A DNA stretch of 64,000 nucleotides, from the NCBI RefSeq assembly GCF_008271465.1, contig NZ_VMDU01000002.1, forward strand, positions 186,001-250,000, read 5' to 3'. Each line of letters begins with the position of its first letter. Positions within the stretch are counted from its first letter, which is position 1. The translations under genes were made by a program, and so were the position numbers. The notes below the pieces were generated by a model. That model searched no databases. It was not told where the DNA came from and saw only the letters and a program-made list of their open reading frames with translations. The stretch is from Tabrizicola flagellatus. GTDB lineage: Bacteria > Pseudomonadota > Alphaproteobacteria > Rhodobacterales > Rhodobacteraceae. Positions 16,727 through 24,921 of the stretch are shown here, one piece after another.

Positions 16727-17356
16727 TCATTCCTTACGGGAGGCAAGCGCGTTGACGGCTGCCACGGTGATCGCGCTGCCACCGAGGCGTCCCTTGACGA
16801 TAAGGCTGGGGGCCGGGGGTGCTTCCATCAGCGCGTCCTTCGACTCGGCGGCGCCGACGAAGCCCACCGGGCAGCCGATGATCGCGGCGGGGCGGGGGCA
16901 GGCGGGGTCTTCCAGCATGTTCAAGAGGTGGAACAGCGCCGTGGGCGCGTTGCCGATGGCGACGACGGACCCCGCCAGGTGCGGACGCCAGAGTTCCAGC
17001 GCGGCGGCGGAGCGGGTGTTGCCCATTTCCTTTGCCAGAGCCGGGACCTGAGGGTCGTGCAGCGTGCAGATCACCGCGTTGTCCCTGGGCAGGCGGGCGC
17101 GGGTGATACCCTCGCTGACCATCCGGGCGTCACAGAGGATGGGCGCGCCGTCTTCGAGTGCGGCGCGCGCGGCTATCGCCATGCCGGGGGTGAAGCGGAT
17201 GTGCGGGGCAAGCTCCACCATCCCGGCGGCATGGATCATGCGGACGGCGACAATTTCCTCTTCGGGCGTGAACCGGGCGAGGTCGGCCTCGGCCCGGATC
17301 ATGGCGAAGCTCTGCCGGTAGATCGCGGCGCCATCGGTTTCATAGAGGTGGGGCAT
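16727..17356 (-). CDS. cobH: Precorrin-8X methylmutase CobH
   Basis: 209 residues, the expected length. CobH moves the C11 methyl to C12, yielding hydrogenobyrinic acid. The conserved catalytic His lies in VRMIHAAGMVE (about residue 41). PILCDARMVSEGI, AIGNAPTALFHLL and AIIGCPVGFVGAAESKDAL are family signatures, and IVKGRLGGSAI closes the active site. Its start overlaps the cobG 3' end by 17 nt. It is part of the cobG-cobH-cobI-cobJ run. Confidence 0.96.
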   Translation of the reverse strand: MPHLYETDGAAIYRQSFAMIRAEADLARFTPEEEIVAVRMIHAAGMVELAPHIRFTPGMAIAARAALEDGAPILCDARMVSEGITRARLPRDNAVICTLHDPQVPALAKEMGNTRSAAALELWRPHLAGSVVAIGNAPTALFHLLNMLEDPACPRPAAIIGCPVGFVGAAESKDALMEAPPAPSLIVKGRLGGSAITVAAVNALASRKE

Positions 17357-18530
17357 GCGGGGCCTTCAGGTGGTCGAGGATTGCCTGCCGGGAGAGGCCC
17401 GTCAGGCTTGGCGTGTCATGGGCGGTTCCGTTCCGGATCAGGTCGTAGCCCTTGCCGGTGGCGGTGATTGTCAGGGGCGCGGGGCCGGGATGGGCGCAAC
17501 CCTTGGCGCAGCCGGAGATGTGGAGGGTCTGGCCGGGCACCAGGTGCGGGGCAAGCTGGCGGGCAAGCCGGCGCGTATCGCCAAGCGCCTGCGGGCAGGC
17601 GGGGGCACCGGTGCATGCGGTGATCCGCAGGATCGGGTCTGCGGGTGCGGTGATGACGCCCGGGATGGCCGGCAGTGTCGGTGCGCCGACAACGAACAGC
17701 ATGCGCCAGGGTGTCGGGCGGATCTCGTGGCCAAGGGCGGCGAGGGCGTGCAGCGTTTCGGCGCGCATCTGGCCGAAGGCGAGGGCGACGAGGGCGCCGT
17801 CCGGGTGGAGACCGGGGCCGGGCGTCGGGAGCGGCTCGGCGGGGGCAAGGGTGCAACCGGAGGGGACGATGCCCCGGGCGACGAGAGCGGCCATGCGCCC
17901 CCGGCCATTGGCGATGCCGCCGCTGGCGACGAACCAGTCGGCCATGGCGATGGCGTCTGTGGCAAGGTCGGTGACGGGCTGGCCGGAGGGGTGGCCGTCG
18001 GGGCGAAGGATCAGGCTGCCGTCCGCGCTGCGTTCGACGCGAATGTCGGCGGAGGCCCCGGTCAGAACCGGGCGGGGGCCGGTGTCCAGCGCGAAGCCGA
18101 ATTTGGCCGGAAGTTTCGGCATCTGGGCGAGGGCGGCGGTGAGGGTGGCGGTGAGGCTGTCGGTCTCGGCCAAAATCTTTCGTCCGAAAGATTTTGGCGT
18201 CTCTCCTGCACCTTCGGTCTCGCGGAAGGGCGTGACGATGAGGTTGCGGAGGGTTTCGGTCTCGATGTCGGGGTCGATCAGGCCATGGGCGCGGAGGTCG
18301 TCGATGAGGCGCGGATGCGAGGCCTCGGTCACGCCGCGCAGTTGCAGGTTGGCGCGGGCGGAGAGGTCGATGATGCCATTGCCATGGGTTTCGGACGCTG
18401 TCGCTATGGCTGCGGCCTGCGCCGGGGTCAGGCGGCCCATCGGCGGACGGATGCGCACGACGAGGCCGTCGCCGGAGGGCATGGGGCGGAGGGCTCCGGG
18501 GCACCAGCCCTTGATCTCCCAGGCGGTCAT
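17340..18530 (-). CDS. cobG: Precorrin-3B synthase CobG (with in-frame palindromic insertion)
   Basis: 396 residues. CobG is the oxygen-using Fe-S/siroheme-like enzyme of the aerobic pathway and converts precorrin-3A to 3B. Ferredoxin-sulfite-reductase half-domains begin WCPGALRPMPSGDGLVVRIRPP. The 4Fe-4S ligands are in CTGAPACPQAL and HISGCAKGCAHPGPAPLT. Residues about 111-122 (TPKSFGRKILAE) are encoded by a perfect palindrome; removing 36 bp, the element plus one copy of a GTCTC repeat, would join GAGE directly to TDSLTATL. The frame stays open, so the enzyme is likely functional, with the insert in a surface loop. Presence of cobG marks the aerobic route. Confidence 0.94.
   Translation of the reverse strand: MTAWEIKGWCPGALRPMPSGDGLVVRIRPPMGRLTPAQAAAIATASETHGNGIIDLSARANLQLRGVTEASHPRLIDDLRAHGLIDPDIETETLRNLIVTPFRETEGAGETPKSFGRKILAETDSLTATLTAALAQMPKLPAKFGFALDTGPRPVLTGASADIRVERSADGSLILRPDGHPSGQPVTDLATDAIAMADWFVASGGIANGRGRMAALVARGIVPSGCTLAPAEPLPTPGPGLHPDGALVALAFGQMRAETLHALAALGHEIRPTPWRMLFVVGAPTLPAIPGVITAPADPILRITACTGAPACPQALGDTRRLARQLAPHLVPGQTLHISGCAKGCAHPGPAPLTITATGKGYDLIRNGTAHDTPSLTGLSRQAILDHLKAPHAPPL
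18168..18203. repeat. Palindromic element, copy 2, inside cobG, with 5-bp direct repeats
   Basis: Arms GCCAAAATCTTTCG (18169-18182) and its exact complement (18185-18198) with two centre bases. GTCTC occurs immediately outside on each side, at 18163-18167 and 18199-18203, as a target-site duplication would. Element plus one duplicate is 36 bp, so the cobG frame is kept. Copies 1 and 3 have the same architecture but lie in convergent gaps. Confidence 0.75.
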
Positions 18531-18559
18531 GCGGCGGCCCCCAGGGTCTGCACGGGTGT

Positions 18560-18663
18560 TGAAAGGAGCGCGTTCCGCGCGCGCCTTTTGTCTCGCCTCT
18601 GCGCGCGAAGGGCGCGCAACCGGCTCGGGTGGCCTCCGGCAGGGATATTTGCAGACAGATGAA
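18560..18663 (-). repeat. Composite dispersed repeat between cobN and cobG
   Basis: The cobN-cobG gap holds a copy of the composite repeat: a TTGTCTCGCCTCTGCGCGC hairpin with GCGCGCAACCGGCTCGG, then CCTCCGGCAGGGATATTTGC and AGACAGATGAA (to 18663). The same blocks in the same order occur at 35055-35151. It interrupts a tightly packed operon without coding anything recognisable. Confidence 0.7.
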
Positions 18664-18672
18664 ATGGCCGGG

Positions 18673-21600
18673 TCATGCGGCACCGTCCAGCCGGGCTGCA
18701 ATGGAGTTGCGGCGGGTCTGCCAGAGGCCGGCGTCGCGGAGGCGGCGGAAGAGGTCTTCCATCGCGGCGAGGGCCTGCGGGTTTTCGCGTTGGAGGAAGT
18801 CGCGGACCTCGTCGCGGCCCAGGGTGGCCTCGTGGTAGAGGTCGAAGAGGTGCGGGGGGACGACCTGGGCCAGATGCGCGAAGGCCGCCATGTGGTCGAG
18901 AGTGGCGGCGATTTCGGCCCCGCCCCGGAAGCCGTGGTGCATCATGCCTTCGGCCCAAGCCGGGTTGGCGGCCCGGGCGCGGACGACGCGGGCGATTTCC
19001 TCGGTGAGGGTGCGCGCGTGGGGCGTGTCCGGGCGGGTCGCGTCGAGGTGGTAGAGGGTTGGTTTCGCGCCGCCCAGCCTGGCCACGGCGGCGGCGAAGC
19101 CGGCCTCGTGCGCGGCGTAGTCGGCGGCGATCAGGACATCGGTTTCGGGGAGGTCCTGGGCGTGGACGAAGCTGTCTGACGCAAGGACGCGCTGTTCGAG
19201 GGCCGCGCGGGCCTCGTGCGACTGGCCGTCCGGGCCGATGGCCCAGGAGGAGGCGTTGAGCCAGGCTTCGCCGGCGGCCTGGAGGGCCTCGTCGGTGAAG
19301 GTGTCGGCGGCGGTTCCCATGCCGAGGCCGTAGAGGCCGGGTCTCGGGCCGAAGACGCGGGATTGCCTTGTGGTGTAGGGGTTGTCCTCGGGCGCTTCGT
19401 CGCGTTGGCTGAGGGCTTCGGCGCCGGCCTCGAATAGCTGGGCGAGCGTCGGGAACACGTCGCGGAACAGGCCGGAGACGCGGAGAGTGACGTCGATGCG
19501 GGGGCGGCCGAGGAGGGCGAGGGGAAGGATCTCGAAGCCGGAGACGCGGGCGGAGCCGTCGTCCCATTTCGGCGCAAGGCCGGCGAGGTGCAGGGCCATG
19601 GCGAATTCCTCGCCCGCCGTGCGCATCGTGGCGCTTCCCCAGAGGTCGACGACCAGCCCGCGCGGGTAGTCGCCGTGGTCCTGCAGGTGGCGGCGGATCA
19701 GTTCCTCGGCCAGCTTGACGCCCTGGGCATGGGCATTGCGCGAGGGGACGGCGCGGGGATCGACGGAGAAGAGGTTGCGCCCAGTGGGCAGCACGTCGCT
19801 GCGGCCCCGGTGGGGAGAGCCGGCGGGCCCGGGCGCGACGCGCTGGCCGTTGAGGGCGGTGAGGAGGCCCTGGGTCTCGCCTTGGCCGTCGCCGAAGATG
19901 TGGAGACCTTGGCCGAACTGGCTTTCCTTCAGGTCGCAGACGAAGCGGTCGATCCGGGTGATCGCCTCGGCCGGGGTGGCGCTGGCGGACAGGCCGAGGT
20001 CGGCGGCGACGCCGGAGGCGGCGGCCTCGTCGCGGATCGTCTCGATCAGGCGGCGGCGGCGGGCGGGGTCGAGGCCGTCGGCTGTGGAGTATTCGTCGAG
20101 GAGGCGTTCGAGGCGTTGGAGTTCGGGCGGGACCTGGGCCGTGGTGAGCGGCGGCGGCAGGTGGCCGAGGGTGACGGCGCCAATACGGCGCTTGGCCTGG
20201 GCGGCCTCGCCGGGGTCGTTGACGATGAAGGGGTAGATGACCGGGGTGGGGCCGATCAGCGCCTCGGGCCAGCAGGTGTCGGAAAGGGCGACGGACTTGC
20301 CCGGCAGCCATTCCAGCGTGCCGTGCGCGCCCATGTGGATCAGCGCGTGGAGGCCTTGGCGTCGGAGCCAGAGGTAGAAGGCGACATAGGCATGGCGCGG
20401 GGTGCGGGAGAGGTCGTGATAGTCGCTGTCGCGGCTGGCGACCTCGCCGCGTTCGGGTTGCAGCGCGATCAGCGCATGGCCGCGCCGGGTGGCGGGGAAG
20501 CGGAACTGGCCGTCGCGGACCGAGGGGTCGGAGGCGGGGTCGCCCCAGGCCTCGTGAAGGTCGGTGCGAAGCGGCTCGGGGAGGGTTTCGAGGGCCGCGA
20601 GATAGTCGGCAACGGGCCAGGCGAGGGTTTCCGTCAGGGCCTCGGTCAGCGGTGCGCCATTGGCGATCCGGTAGCCCTCGGCGGCGAGGGTTTCCAGAAG
20701 GCGGTCGGTGGAGGCCAGCGCGTCGAGGCCGACGGCATGGGCCATCTGGTGCGGGCGGCCGGGGTAGGTGGAGAGGATGACGGCCAGCTGGCGGTCCGGC
20801 GCGGGAGTGGTGGCCAGGCGGTGCCAGCGGCTGACGCGGCCCACGACGGCAGCGATTCGGGCCGCGTCGGCGCGGTGAGCGAAGCGGGAGAATTGCAGGT
20901 CCGGGTGGCGTTTGCCGGGGGACTTGTGGCTGACGATGCCGGCGAAGAGACGGCCGTCGACTTCCGGCAGGACGACGTGCATGGCCAGGTCGGCGGGCGA
21001 CAGGCCCCGGTCAGAGGCCGCCCAGTCGCGGCGGCGGGCGGTGGAGAGGGCGACCTGGAAGACCGGACAGGTGGCGGCATCGAAGGGGGTCGCGCCGTCG
21101 TCGGCCTTGGCGGAGAAGGCGGTGGCGTTCACGATGGCCATGGATGGGTTTGCGGCGAGATGGGCGGACAGCCAGTCCGCGACGCCCGGAGCCTTGAGGC
21201 TGGGGGCGAAGGCGCCATGGGCGGCGAAGCCTTCCGCGCGGAGGGCATGGATCAGGGCGTCCACAGGGCCGGTGTCGCCGGAGGTCAGGTAGCTGCGGTA
21301 GAAGGTGACGAGGACGGTGCCCTTTCCGGGCAGCCCCCCCTCCCCCGCCGTGGGGAGGGGAGGGGTGAGGGGGGCTTCCGGCACGGGAATGACCCCGCGC
21401 TCGGGATCGTAGAACCCCATCTGCGGTACGGTCTTGTCGCCCATCACCGGCGCGGCGTAGATGCCGGCGGCCAGCGCCAGCTGCGCCAGCGCGGCATGGG
21501 CGGCCACCGCGCCCCCCTCGTCACACAGCGCCTGCAACCGGCGGAGGGTGGAGACGGGGAGCGTGGACAGCTCGTCGAGGCGCGGGTCGGGGCGACCGTC

Positions 21601-21954
21601 GGCGGGGAGGATGGCCAGCGCCGTGCCGGTGCGGCGGGCGAGGTCCTGTAGCGTGGCGAGGCCGTAGGGCCAGTAGGCCTCGCCCCCGATCAGGCGGACG
21701 AGGATGGCCCTGGCGCCGGAGAGGGTGCGTTCCGCGTAGGTGTCGACCGAGATCGGGTGCTTCAGCGCGATGAGATTGGCGAGGCGGACGCTGGGTTGGA
21801 AACCCGCCCCGCGGGCGCGCTCATAGCCCGCCGTGAAGGCCCCGAGGTCGCTGTCGGAGAAGGAAAGCACCACCAGGTCGGCCGGGTCCTGGCCGAGGTC
21901 GAAGGGGGTCTCGGTTTCCTCAAGCCCGTGGCTTTCGCGGAAGACGACGTGCAT
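18673..21954 (-). CDS. cobN: Cobaltochelatase subunit CobN
   Basis: 1093 residues, the large tetrapyrrole-binding subunit of the ATP-dependent CobNST cobaltochelatase, which inserts Co2+ into hydrogenobyrinic acid a,c-diamide. Recognisable family blocks include HMGAHGTLEWLPGKSVALSD, PFIVNDPGEAAQAKRRIGAVTLGHLPPPL, and VVDLWGSATMRTAGEEFAMAL. GMGTAADTFTDEAL follows further on. CobS and CobT are not in the window. Residues about 193-208 (LTPPLPTAGEGG) are encoded by a C-rich dispersed repeat (21331-21376) inserted in frame before VLVTFYRSYL. No frameshift is seen. Expression should follow the riboswitch at 23.65-23.82 kb via DUF1636 and cobW. Confidence 0.95.
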   Translation of the reverse strand: MHVVFRESHGLEETETPFDLGQDPADLVVLSFSDSDLGAFTAGYERARGAGFQPSVRLANLIALKHPISVDTYAERTLSGARAILVRLIGGEAYWPYGLATLQDLARRTGTALAILPADGRPDPRLDELSTLPVSTLRRLQALCDEGGAVAAHAALAQLALAAGIYAAPVMGDKTVPQMGFYDPERGVIPVPEAPLTPPLPTAGEGGLPGKGTVLVTFYRSYLTSGDTGPVDALIHALRAEGFAAHGAFAPSLKAPGVADWLSAHLAANPSMAIVNATAFSAKADDGATPFDAATCPVFQVALSTARRRDWAASDRGLSPADLAMHVVLPEVDGRLFAGIVSHKSPGKRHPDLQFSRFAHRADAARIAAVVGRVSRWHRLATTPAPDRQLAVILSTYPGRPHQMAHAVGLDALASTDRLLETLAAEGYRIANGAPLTEALTETLAWPVADYLAALETLPEPLRTDLHEAWGDPASDPSVRDGQFRFPATRRGHALIALQPERGEVASRDSDYHDLSRTPRHAYVAFYLWLRRQGLHALIHMGAHGTLEWLPGKSVALSDTCWPEALIGPTPVIYPFIVNDPGEAAQAKRRIGAVTLGHLPPPLTTAQVPPELQRLERLLDEYSTADGLDPARRRRLIETIRDEAAASGVAADLGLSASATPAEAITRIDRFVCDLKESQFGQGLHIFGDGQGETQGLLTALNGQRVAPGPAGSPHRGRSDVLPTGRNLFSVDPRAVPSRNAHAQGVKLAEELIRRHLQDHGDYPRGLVVDLWGSATMRTAGEEFAMALHLAGLAPKWDDGSARVSGFEILPLALLGRPRIDVTLRVSGLFRDVFPTLAQLFEAGAEALSQRDEAPEDNPYTTRQSRVFGPRPGLYGLGMGTAADTFTDEALQAAGEAWLNASSWAIGPDGQSHEARAALEQRVLASDSFVHAQDLPETDVLIAADYAAHEAGFAAAVARLGGAKPTLYHLDATRPDTPHARTLTEEIARVVRARAANPAWAEGMMHHGFRGGAEIAATLDHMAAFAHLAQVVPPHLFDLYHEATLGRDEVRDFLQRENPQALAAMEDLFRRLRDAGLWQTRRNSIAARLDGAA
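21331..21376. repeat. C-rich dispersed repeat inside cobN
   Basis: On the plus strand this reads CCCCCCCTCCCCCGCC then GTGGGGAGGGGAGGGG and TGAGGGGGGC, the same C-rich hairpin unit found at 16640, 55010, 55083 and 61667. It is read in frame in cobN as a Pro/Gly-rich stretch containing LPTAGEGG. Peptides of the GEG type are the usual translation product of such repeats. Confidence 0.65.
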
Positions 21955-22142
21955 GTCAGCCCCTCGTCATCCACGGGTCGAAAGTGGCCTGGACGGAGCC
22001 GTTGCCTTCCCTTGTCAGATTTGCCCAAAGCAAATCTGACCGCGCCCGACCCGCCCCCGGGGGGCGGGCGCGATATATCGCCCCCACCCCCGCGTGCCGG
22101 TCGCGGTCAGATTTGCACGCGATGTTGGGCAGAGCCATCGTG
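21955..22142. other. cobW-cobN intergenic region with inverted repeats
   Basis: 188 bp without a gene. It holds a perfect 11-bp inverted repeat, GTCAGATTTGC (22014-22024) and GCAAATCTGAC (22030-22040), with a third GTCAGATTTGC near 22106. Between them lie a C/G-rich palindrome and GCGATATATCGC. These could be regulator sites or mRNA hairpins that set CobN dosage relative to CobW. No known operator could be assigned. Confidence 0.55.
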
Positions 22143-23177
22143 TCAGGCCCCCAGGACCTTGCGGATCGCGGGTTCATCGATGTCGTCGTGTTCGGCGATC
22201 ACGACCAGCTGCGACCGGCGCGGTTCGGTGCCCCAGGGGCGGTCGTATTGCATGCGGACGCGGGCGCCGACAGCCTGGACCAGCATCCGCATCGGCTTGC
22301 CCGCGACCGCGACATGGCCCTTGACGCGGAGGATCTTCAACTCCTCGGCCAGCCGGACGATGGCGGCGGACAGGGCCTCGGGGTCGGTGACCTCGGGCAG
22401 GTCGATGACGACGCTGTCGAAATCGTCATGCTCGTGGTCGTCGGCCCCGTCGTGGTGCGAGGGGCGGGCGGCGAGGTCGTCCTCGGCGGCGGCGTTCAGC
22501 CCCAGGATAACGCGCGGGTCGATCACGCCGTCGGTCATCGGCAGCATGGGGACGGGGCGGGTCATCTCGGCGCTGATGACCTCTTTAGCGGCCGCGAGCC
22601 CCGCGTCCCCGGCAAGGTCGGCCTTCGACAGAAGGATCAGGTCGGCACACAAGATCTGGTCCTCGAAGACCTCCGACAGCGGCGTCTCGTGGTCGAGCGA
22701 TGCATCGGCCGAGCGCTGGGCCTCCACGGCCTGCACATCCGGGGCGAAGCGGCCGGCAGCGACAGCCTCGGCATCGGCCAGCGCGATGACGCCGTCCACC
22801 GTGATCCGGCTGCGGATCGCGGGCCAGTCGAAGGCTTTCAGAAGGGGCTTCGGCAGGGCAAGACCCGAGGTCTCGATCAGGATGTGGTCGGGGCGCTGCG
22901 GCATGGCCATCAGCTGTTCGATCGTCGGGATGAAATCGTCGGCGACAGTGCAGCAGATGCAACCGTTGGCAAGCTCCACGATGTTCTCGACGGGGCAGTT
23001 CTCGTCCGCGCAGGATTTCAGGATCTCGCCGTCCACGCCCACGGTGCCGAACTCGTTGACCAGGATCGCGAGGCGCTTGCCTTGCGGGTTCCGCATCAGG
23101 TGGCGGATCAGCGTGGTCTTTCCCGCGCCCAGGAAGCCGGTGATCACTGTCACGGGGATTTTGGTCAGGTCGGTCAT
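22143..23177 (-). CDS. cobW: CobW GTPase metallochaperone
   Basis: 344 residues of the G3E family. The Walker A is TVITGFLGAGKTTLIRHLM (about residues 10-28), the metal-binding CxCC is ELANGCICCTVADDFIPT, ILIETSGLALPKPL follows, and the guanine motif is LSKADL. A His/Asp-rich loop HHDGADDHEHDD sits before the CobW C-terminal domain. CobW is thought to deliver Co2+ to CobNST. The gene overlaps DUF1636 by 4 nt and lies upstream of cobN in the riboswitch-controlled transcript. Confidence 0.94.
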   Translation of the reverse strand: MTDLTKIPVTVITGFLGAGKTTLIRHLMRNPQGKRLAILVNEFGTVGVDGEILKSCADENCPVENIVELANGCICCTVADDFIPTIEQLMAMPQRPDHILIETSGLALPKPLLKAFDWPAIRSRITVDGVIALADAEAVAAGRFAPDVQAVEAQRSADASLDHETPLSEVFEDQILCADLILLSKADLAGDAGLAAAKEVISAEMTRPVPMLPMTDGVIDPRVILGLNAAAEDDLAARPSHHDGADDHEHDDFDSVVIDLPEVTDPEALSAAIVRLAEELKILRVKGHVAVAGKPMRMLVQAVGARVRMQYDRPWGTEPRRSQLVVIAEHDDIDEPAIRKVLGA

Positions 23178-23548
23178 TCGGCGGCCTCTGGCAGGGGGTG
23201 AGGGGGGATGCGGGCGATGCTCTGCTTGCGGAAGACGGTCGGGCGGTCGCGCCAGGGGACGATGCCGTCCGTGGTGGCGGCGTATTTCCCGGCGCCTTCC
23301 AGGATTGCCGGCACGTCGTCAAGCGTCAGCCGGCCATAGACATAGGACCATGCGCCGGGCCTGGTCAGCGAGACGGCGCAGCCGGTGTTGCAGGCGGACA
23401 GGCACTCGACGCCCACGATGCGGACGCCTTCGGGTGCGGGACCGGCGGTCAGGGCGGCATGAAGCAGCGCACCGGGGGGCTGTGCGCCCTCGGGGACCGG
23501 CTGGCCGGCCTTGCAGGTGATGCAGACGAAAAGGGTCGTGCCCATCAT
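23174..23548 (-). CDS. DUF1636 thioredoxin-like ferredoxin-type protein, first gene of a B12 operon
   Basis: 124 residues. DUF1636 proteins have a thioredoxin-like fold with Cys ligands and are habitual neighbours of cobW/cobN. Here Cys residues occur in LFVCITCKAG (residues 8-17, CxxC) and VECLSACNTGCAVSL. The arrangement resembles a 2Fe-2S site. The exact role is unknown; electron transfer or metal handling for cobalt insertion is inferred. Translation may begin at the second Met (23545), which has a better-spaced AGG. It is the first gene after the riboswitch. Confidence 0.85.
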   Translation of the reverse strand: MMGTTLFVCITCKAGQPVPEGAQPPGALLHAALTAGPAPEGVRIVGVECLSACNTGCAVSLTRPGAWSYVYGRLTLDDVPAILEGAGKYAATTDGIVPWRDRPTVFRKQSIARIPPHPLPEAAE

Positions 23549-23650
23549 TGCCTATCCAAAGGCGAAAGGGGTGGGCCAGCGAGGGGCCGCCCGATACCTG
23601 GGGCCGCCGATCACCGGTCGCGGAACACCCCGTCCGCCGGTTGCCTTCCG

Positions 23651-23822
23651 CGCTGGCAGGTCTCCCGGCTTGCGGATACGGGGCATCTGCCCCACGGCCC
23701 CCGCCTTCCCGGCTGCCGCCAGTGGCCATGGGACCTCTCCGGTCACGGTCGCGGGGGCGGCTGCTTCCAGGTCACTTCCGGCCTGTCGCATTCCCTCTTC
23801 GCCTGTCATAAACAGGAACCAG
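23651..23822 (-). ncRNA. Cobalamin riboswitch upstream of DUF1636-cobW-cobN
   Basis: Read on the minus strand: CTGGTTCCTGTTTATGACAGG, GAAGAGGGAA, the B12 box AGCCGCCCCCGCGACCGTGA (about 23743-23762), GCCACTGGCGGC, and GCCGGGAGACCTGCCAGCG at the 3' side. These are the standard conserved blocks of cobalamin riboswitches. It should repress the DUF1636-cobW-cobN-cobG-cobH-cobI-cobJ transcript when adenosylcobalamin is plentiful. The divergent cobO promoter must lie between this element and 23875. Confidence 0.92.
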
Positions 23823-23874
23823 CGCCAGCCCACCTGAGGCAAGCACCCCCACCTTGTCAAGGATAGGACCGACC

Positions 23875-24507
23875 ATGACCGACCCTGTTGCGACCACCAC
23901 CCCCGATGACCTGGCCCGCCACGCGCAGAAGATGGCCAAGAAGAAGGCCGCGCGGGACAGGATCATGGCGGGGAAGGAGGGGGAGAAGGGTCTGGTCATC
24001 GTCCATACCGGGGCAGGGAAGGGCAAGTCCTCTAGCGGATTCGGGATGATCCTGCGCTGCATCGCGCATGGGATGCCCTGCGCGGTCGTGCAGTTCATCA
24101 AGGGCGCCTGGGATACCGGCGAGCGGCGGCTGCTGACCACCCATTTCGCCGACCTCTGCCAGTTTCACGCGATGGGCGAAGGCTTCACCTGGGAGACGCA
24201 GGACAAGGCCCGCGACATCGCCGCCGCAAGGGCGGGGTGGGAGAAGGCGAAGGAACTGATCCGGAACCCGGAAATCAGGATGGTGTTGTTGGACGAGATC
24301 AATATCGCGCTGCGCTACGACTACCTCGACATCGGCGAGGTGCTGGCGTTCCTGAGATCGGAAAAACCCCCCTTGACCCATGTCGTCCTGACCGGGCGGA
24401 ATGCGAAGGACGAGCTGATCGAGGCGGCGGATCTGGTCACCGAGATGACCCTGATCAAGCATCCGTTCCGGGCCGGCATCAAGGGCCAGCCGGGTGTGGA
24501 GTTCTGA
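23875..24507 (+). CDS. cobO: Corrinoid adenosyltransferase CobO
   Basis: 210 residues of the CobA/CobO/BtuR family, which attaches the 5'-deoxyadenosyl group to cob(I)yrinate diamide using ATP. The P-loop is VIVHTGAGKGKSSSGFGMILR; AVVQFIKGAWDTGERR, WETQDKARD and VLLDEINIALRYDYLD are diagnostic. An N-terminal segment (AQKMAKKKAARDR) resembles other alphaproteobacterial CobO. ATG at 23875 is used because the further upstream start is only TTG; GGATAGGA lies about 6 nt before it. A palindromic two-part element begins 3 nt after the stop codon. Confidence 0.95.
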   Translation: MTDPVATTTPDDLARHAQKMAKKKAARDRIMAGKEGEKGLVIVHTGAGKGKSSSGFGMILRCIAHGMPCAVVQFIKGAWDTGERRLLTTHFADLCQFHAMGEGFTWETQDKARDIAAARAGWEKAKELIRNPEIRMVLLDEINIALRYDYLDIGEVLAFLRSEKPPLTHVVLTGRNAKDELIEAADLVTEMTLIKHPFRAGIKGQPGVEF

Positions 24508-24510
24508 CCC

Positions 24511-24574
24511 TGTCCACGGTGGACAAAAGCAGATACGCCAAAAAGATCAAAAGGTTGGTCGCGGACGTTAGGGA
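24511..24574 (+). repeat. Two-part stop-codon-proximal element, copy A (after cobO)
   Basis: The perfect palindrome TGTCCACGGTGGACA (24511-24525) begins exactly 3 nt after the cobO stop, then comes a 34-nt A-rich spacer and the box CGCGGACGTTAGGGA. Copy B (61729-61792, minus strand) has the same palindrome, the same 34-nt spacer length with unrelated sequence, the same box, and the same 3-nt distance from the amylosucrase stop codon. The conserved spacing points to a protein-binding or RNA element rather than chance. Confidence 0.7.
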
Positions 24575-24604
24575 TTTGGCAAGGATATGGCAGGAGGCGG
24601 AAAG

Positions 24605-24748
24605 ATGCGGAAACCCTGGCTTGGACTGGCGGTTCTGATGGCGGGGCTTCTCGCCTCGGGCTGCGCGCCGCTGGTGGTGGGGGGCGCGGCGGCCGTGGTC
24701 GCCGACGAGGTCGTGGAACAGGACAAGGGCGGCGACGGGTTGTTCTGA
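24605..24748 (+). CDS. Small lipoprotein (47 residues)
   Basis: A short gene beginning MRKPWLGLAVLMAGLLASGC. A positive N-terminus, a hydrophobic run and the lipobox LASGC give a lipoprotein with Cys20 as the lipidated residue. The mature part is only 28 residues, with a Val/Ala/Gly-rich stretch (LVVGGAAAVVADEVV) and an acidic end. AGGAGG sits 8 nt before the ATG. It resembles small glycine-zipper-type or entericidin-like outer-membrane peptides, but no specific family can be named. It follows element copy A and precedes the ChrB-like gene by 173 bp. Confidence 0.7.
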   Translation: MRKPWLGLAVLMAGLLASGCAPLVVGGAAAVVADEVVEQDKGGDGLF

Positions 24749-24921
24749 GCGGCCCGGTCCTCCCGCAAGGCTGGCCATCGGCGGCATCCCGCCGAAGGCC
24801 GGCCGACCTTCCGAAGGAAAAAGATCAGATCCCCGGCCTGTGGCCCGGACGGGTCGTTGTTGCGCGAAGTGATGCAGGTGGACACTTGAGATGTAACCGT
24901 CGTTACTATAGCTTTGTCCGC

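Noticed and set aside
19588-21651. Plus-strand open frame of about 690 codons across cobN
   Set aside because: Antisense to cobN; residue composition is Gly/Ala/Arg-rich low complexity typical of a shadow.
24511-24525. Possible parS centromere site
   Set aside because: The palindrome TGTCCACGGTGGACA does not match parS (TGTTTCACGTGAAACA or close variants), and it occurs with a fixed second box.
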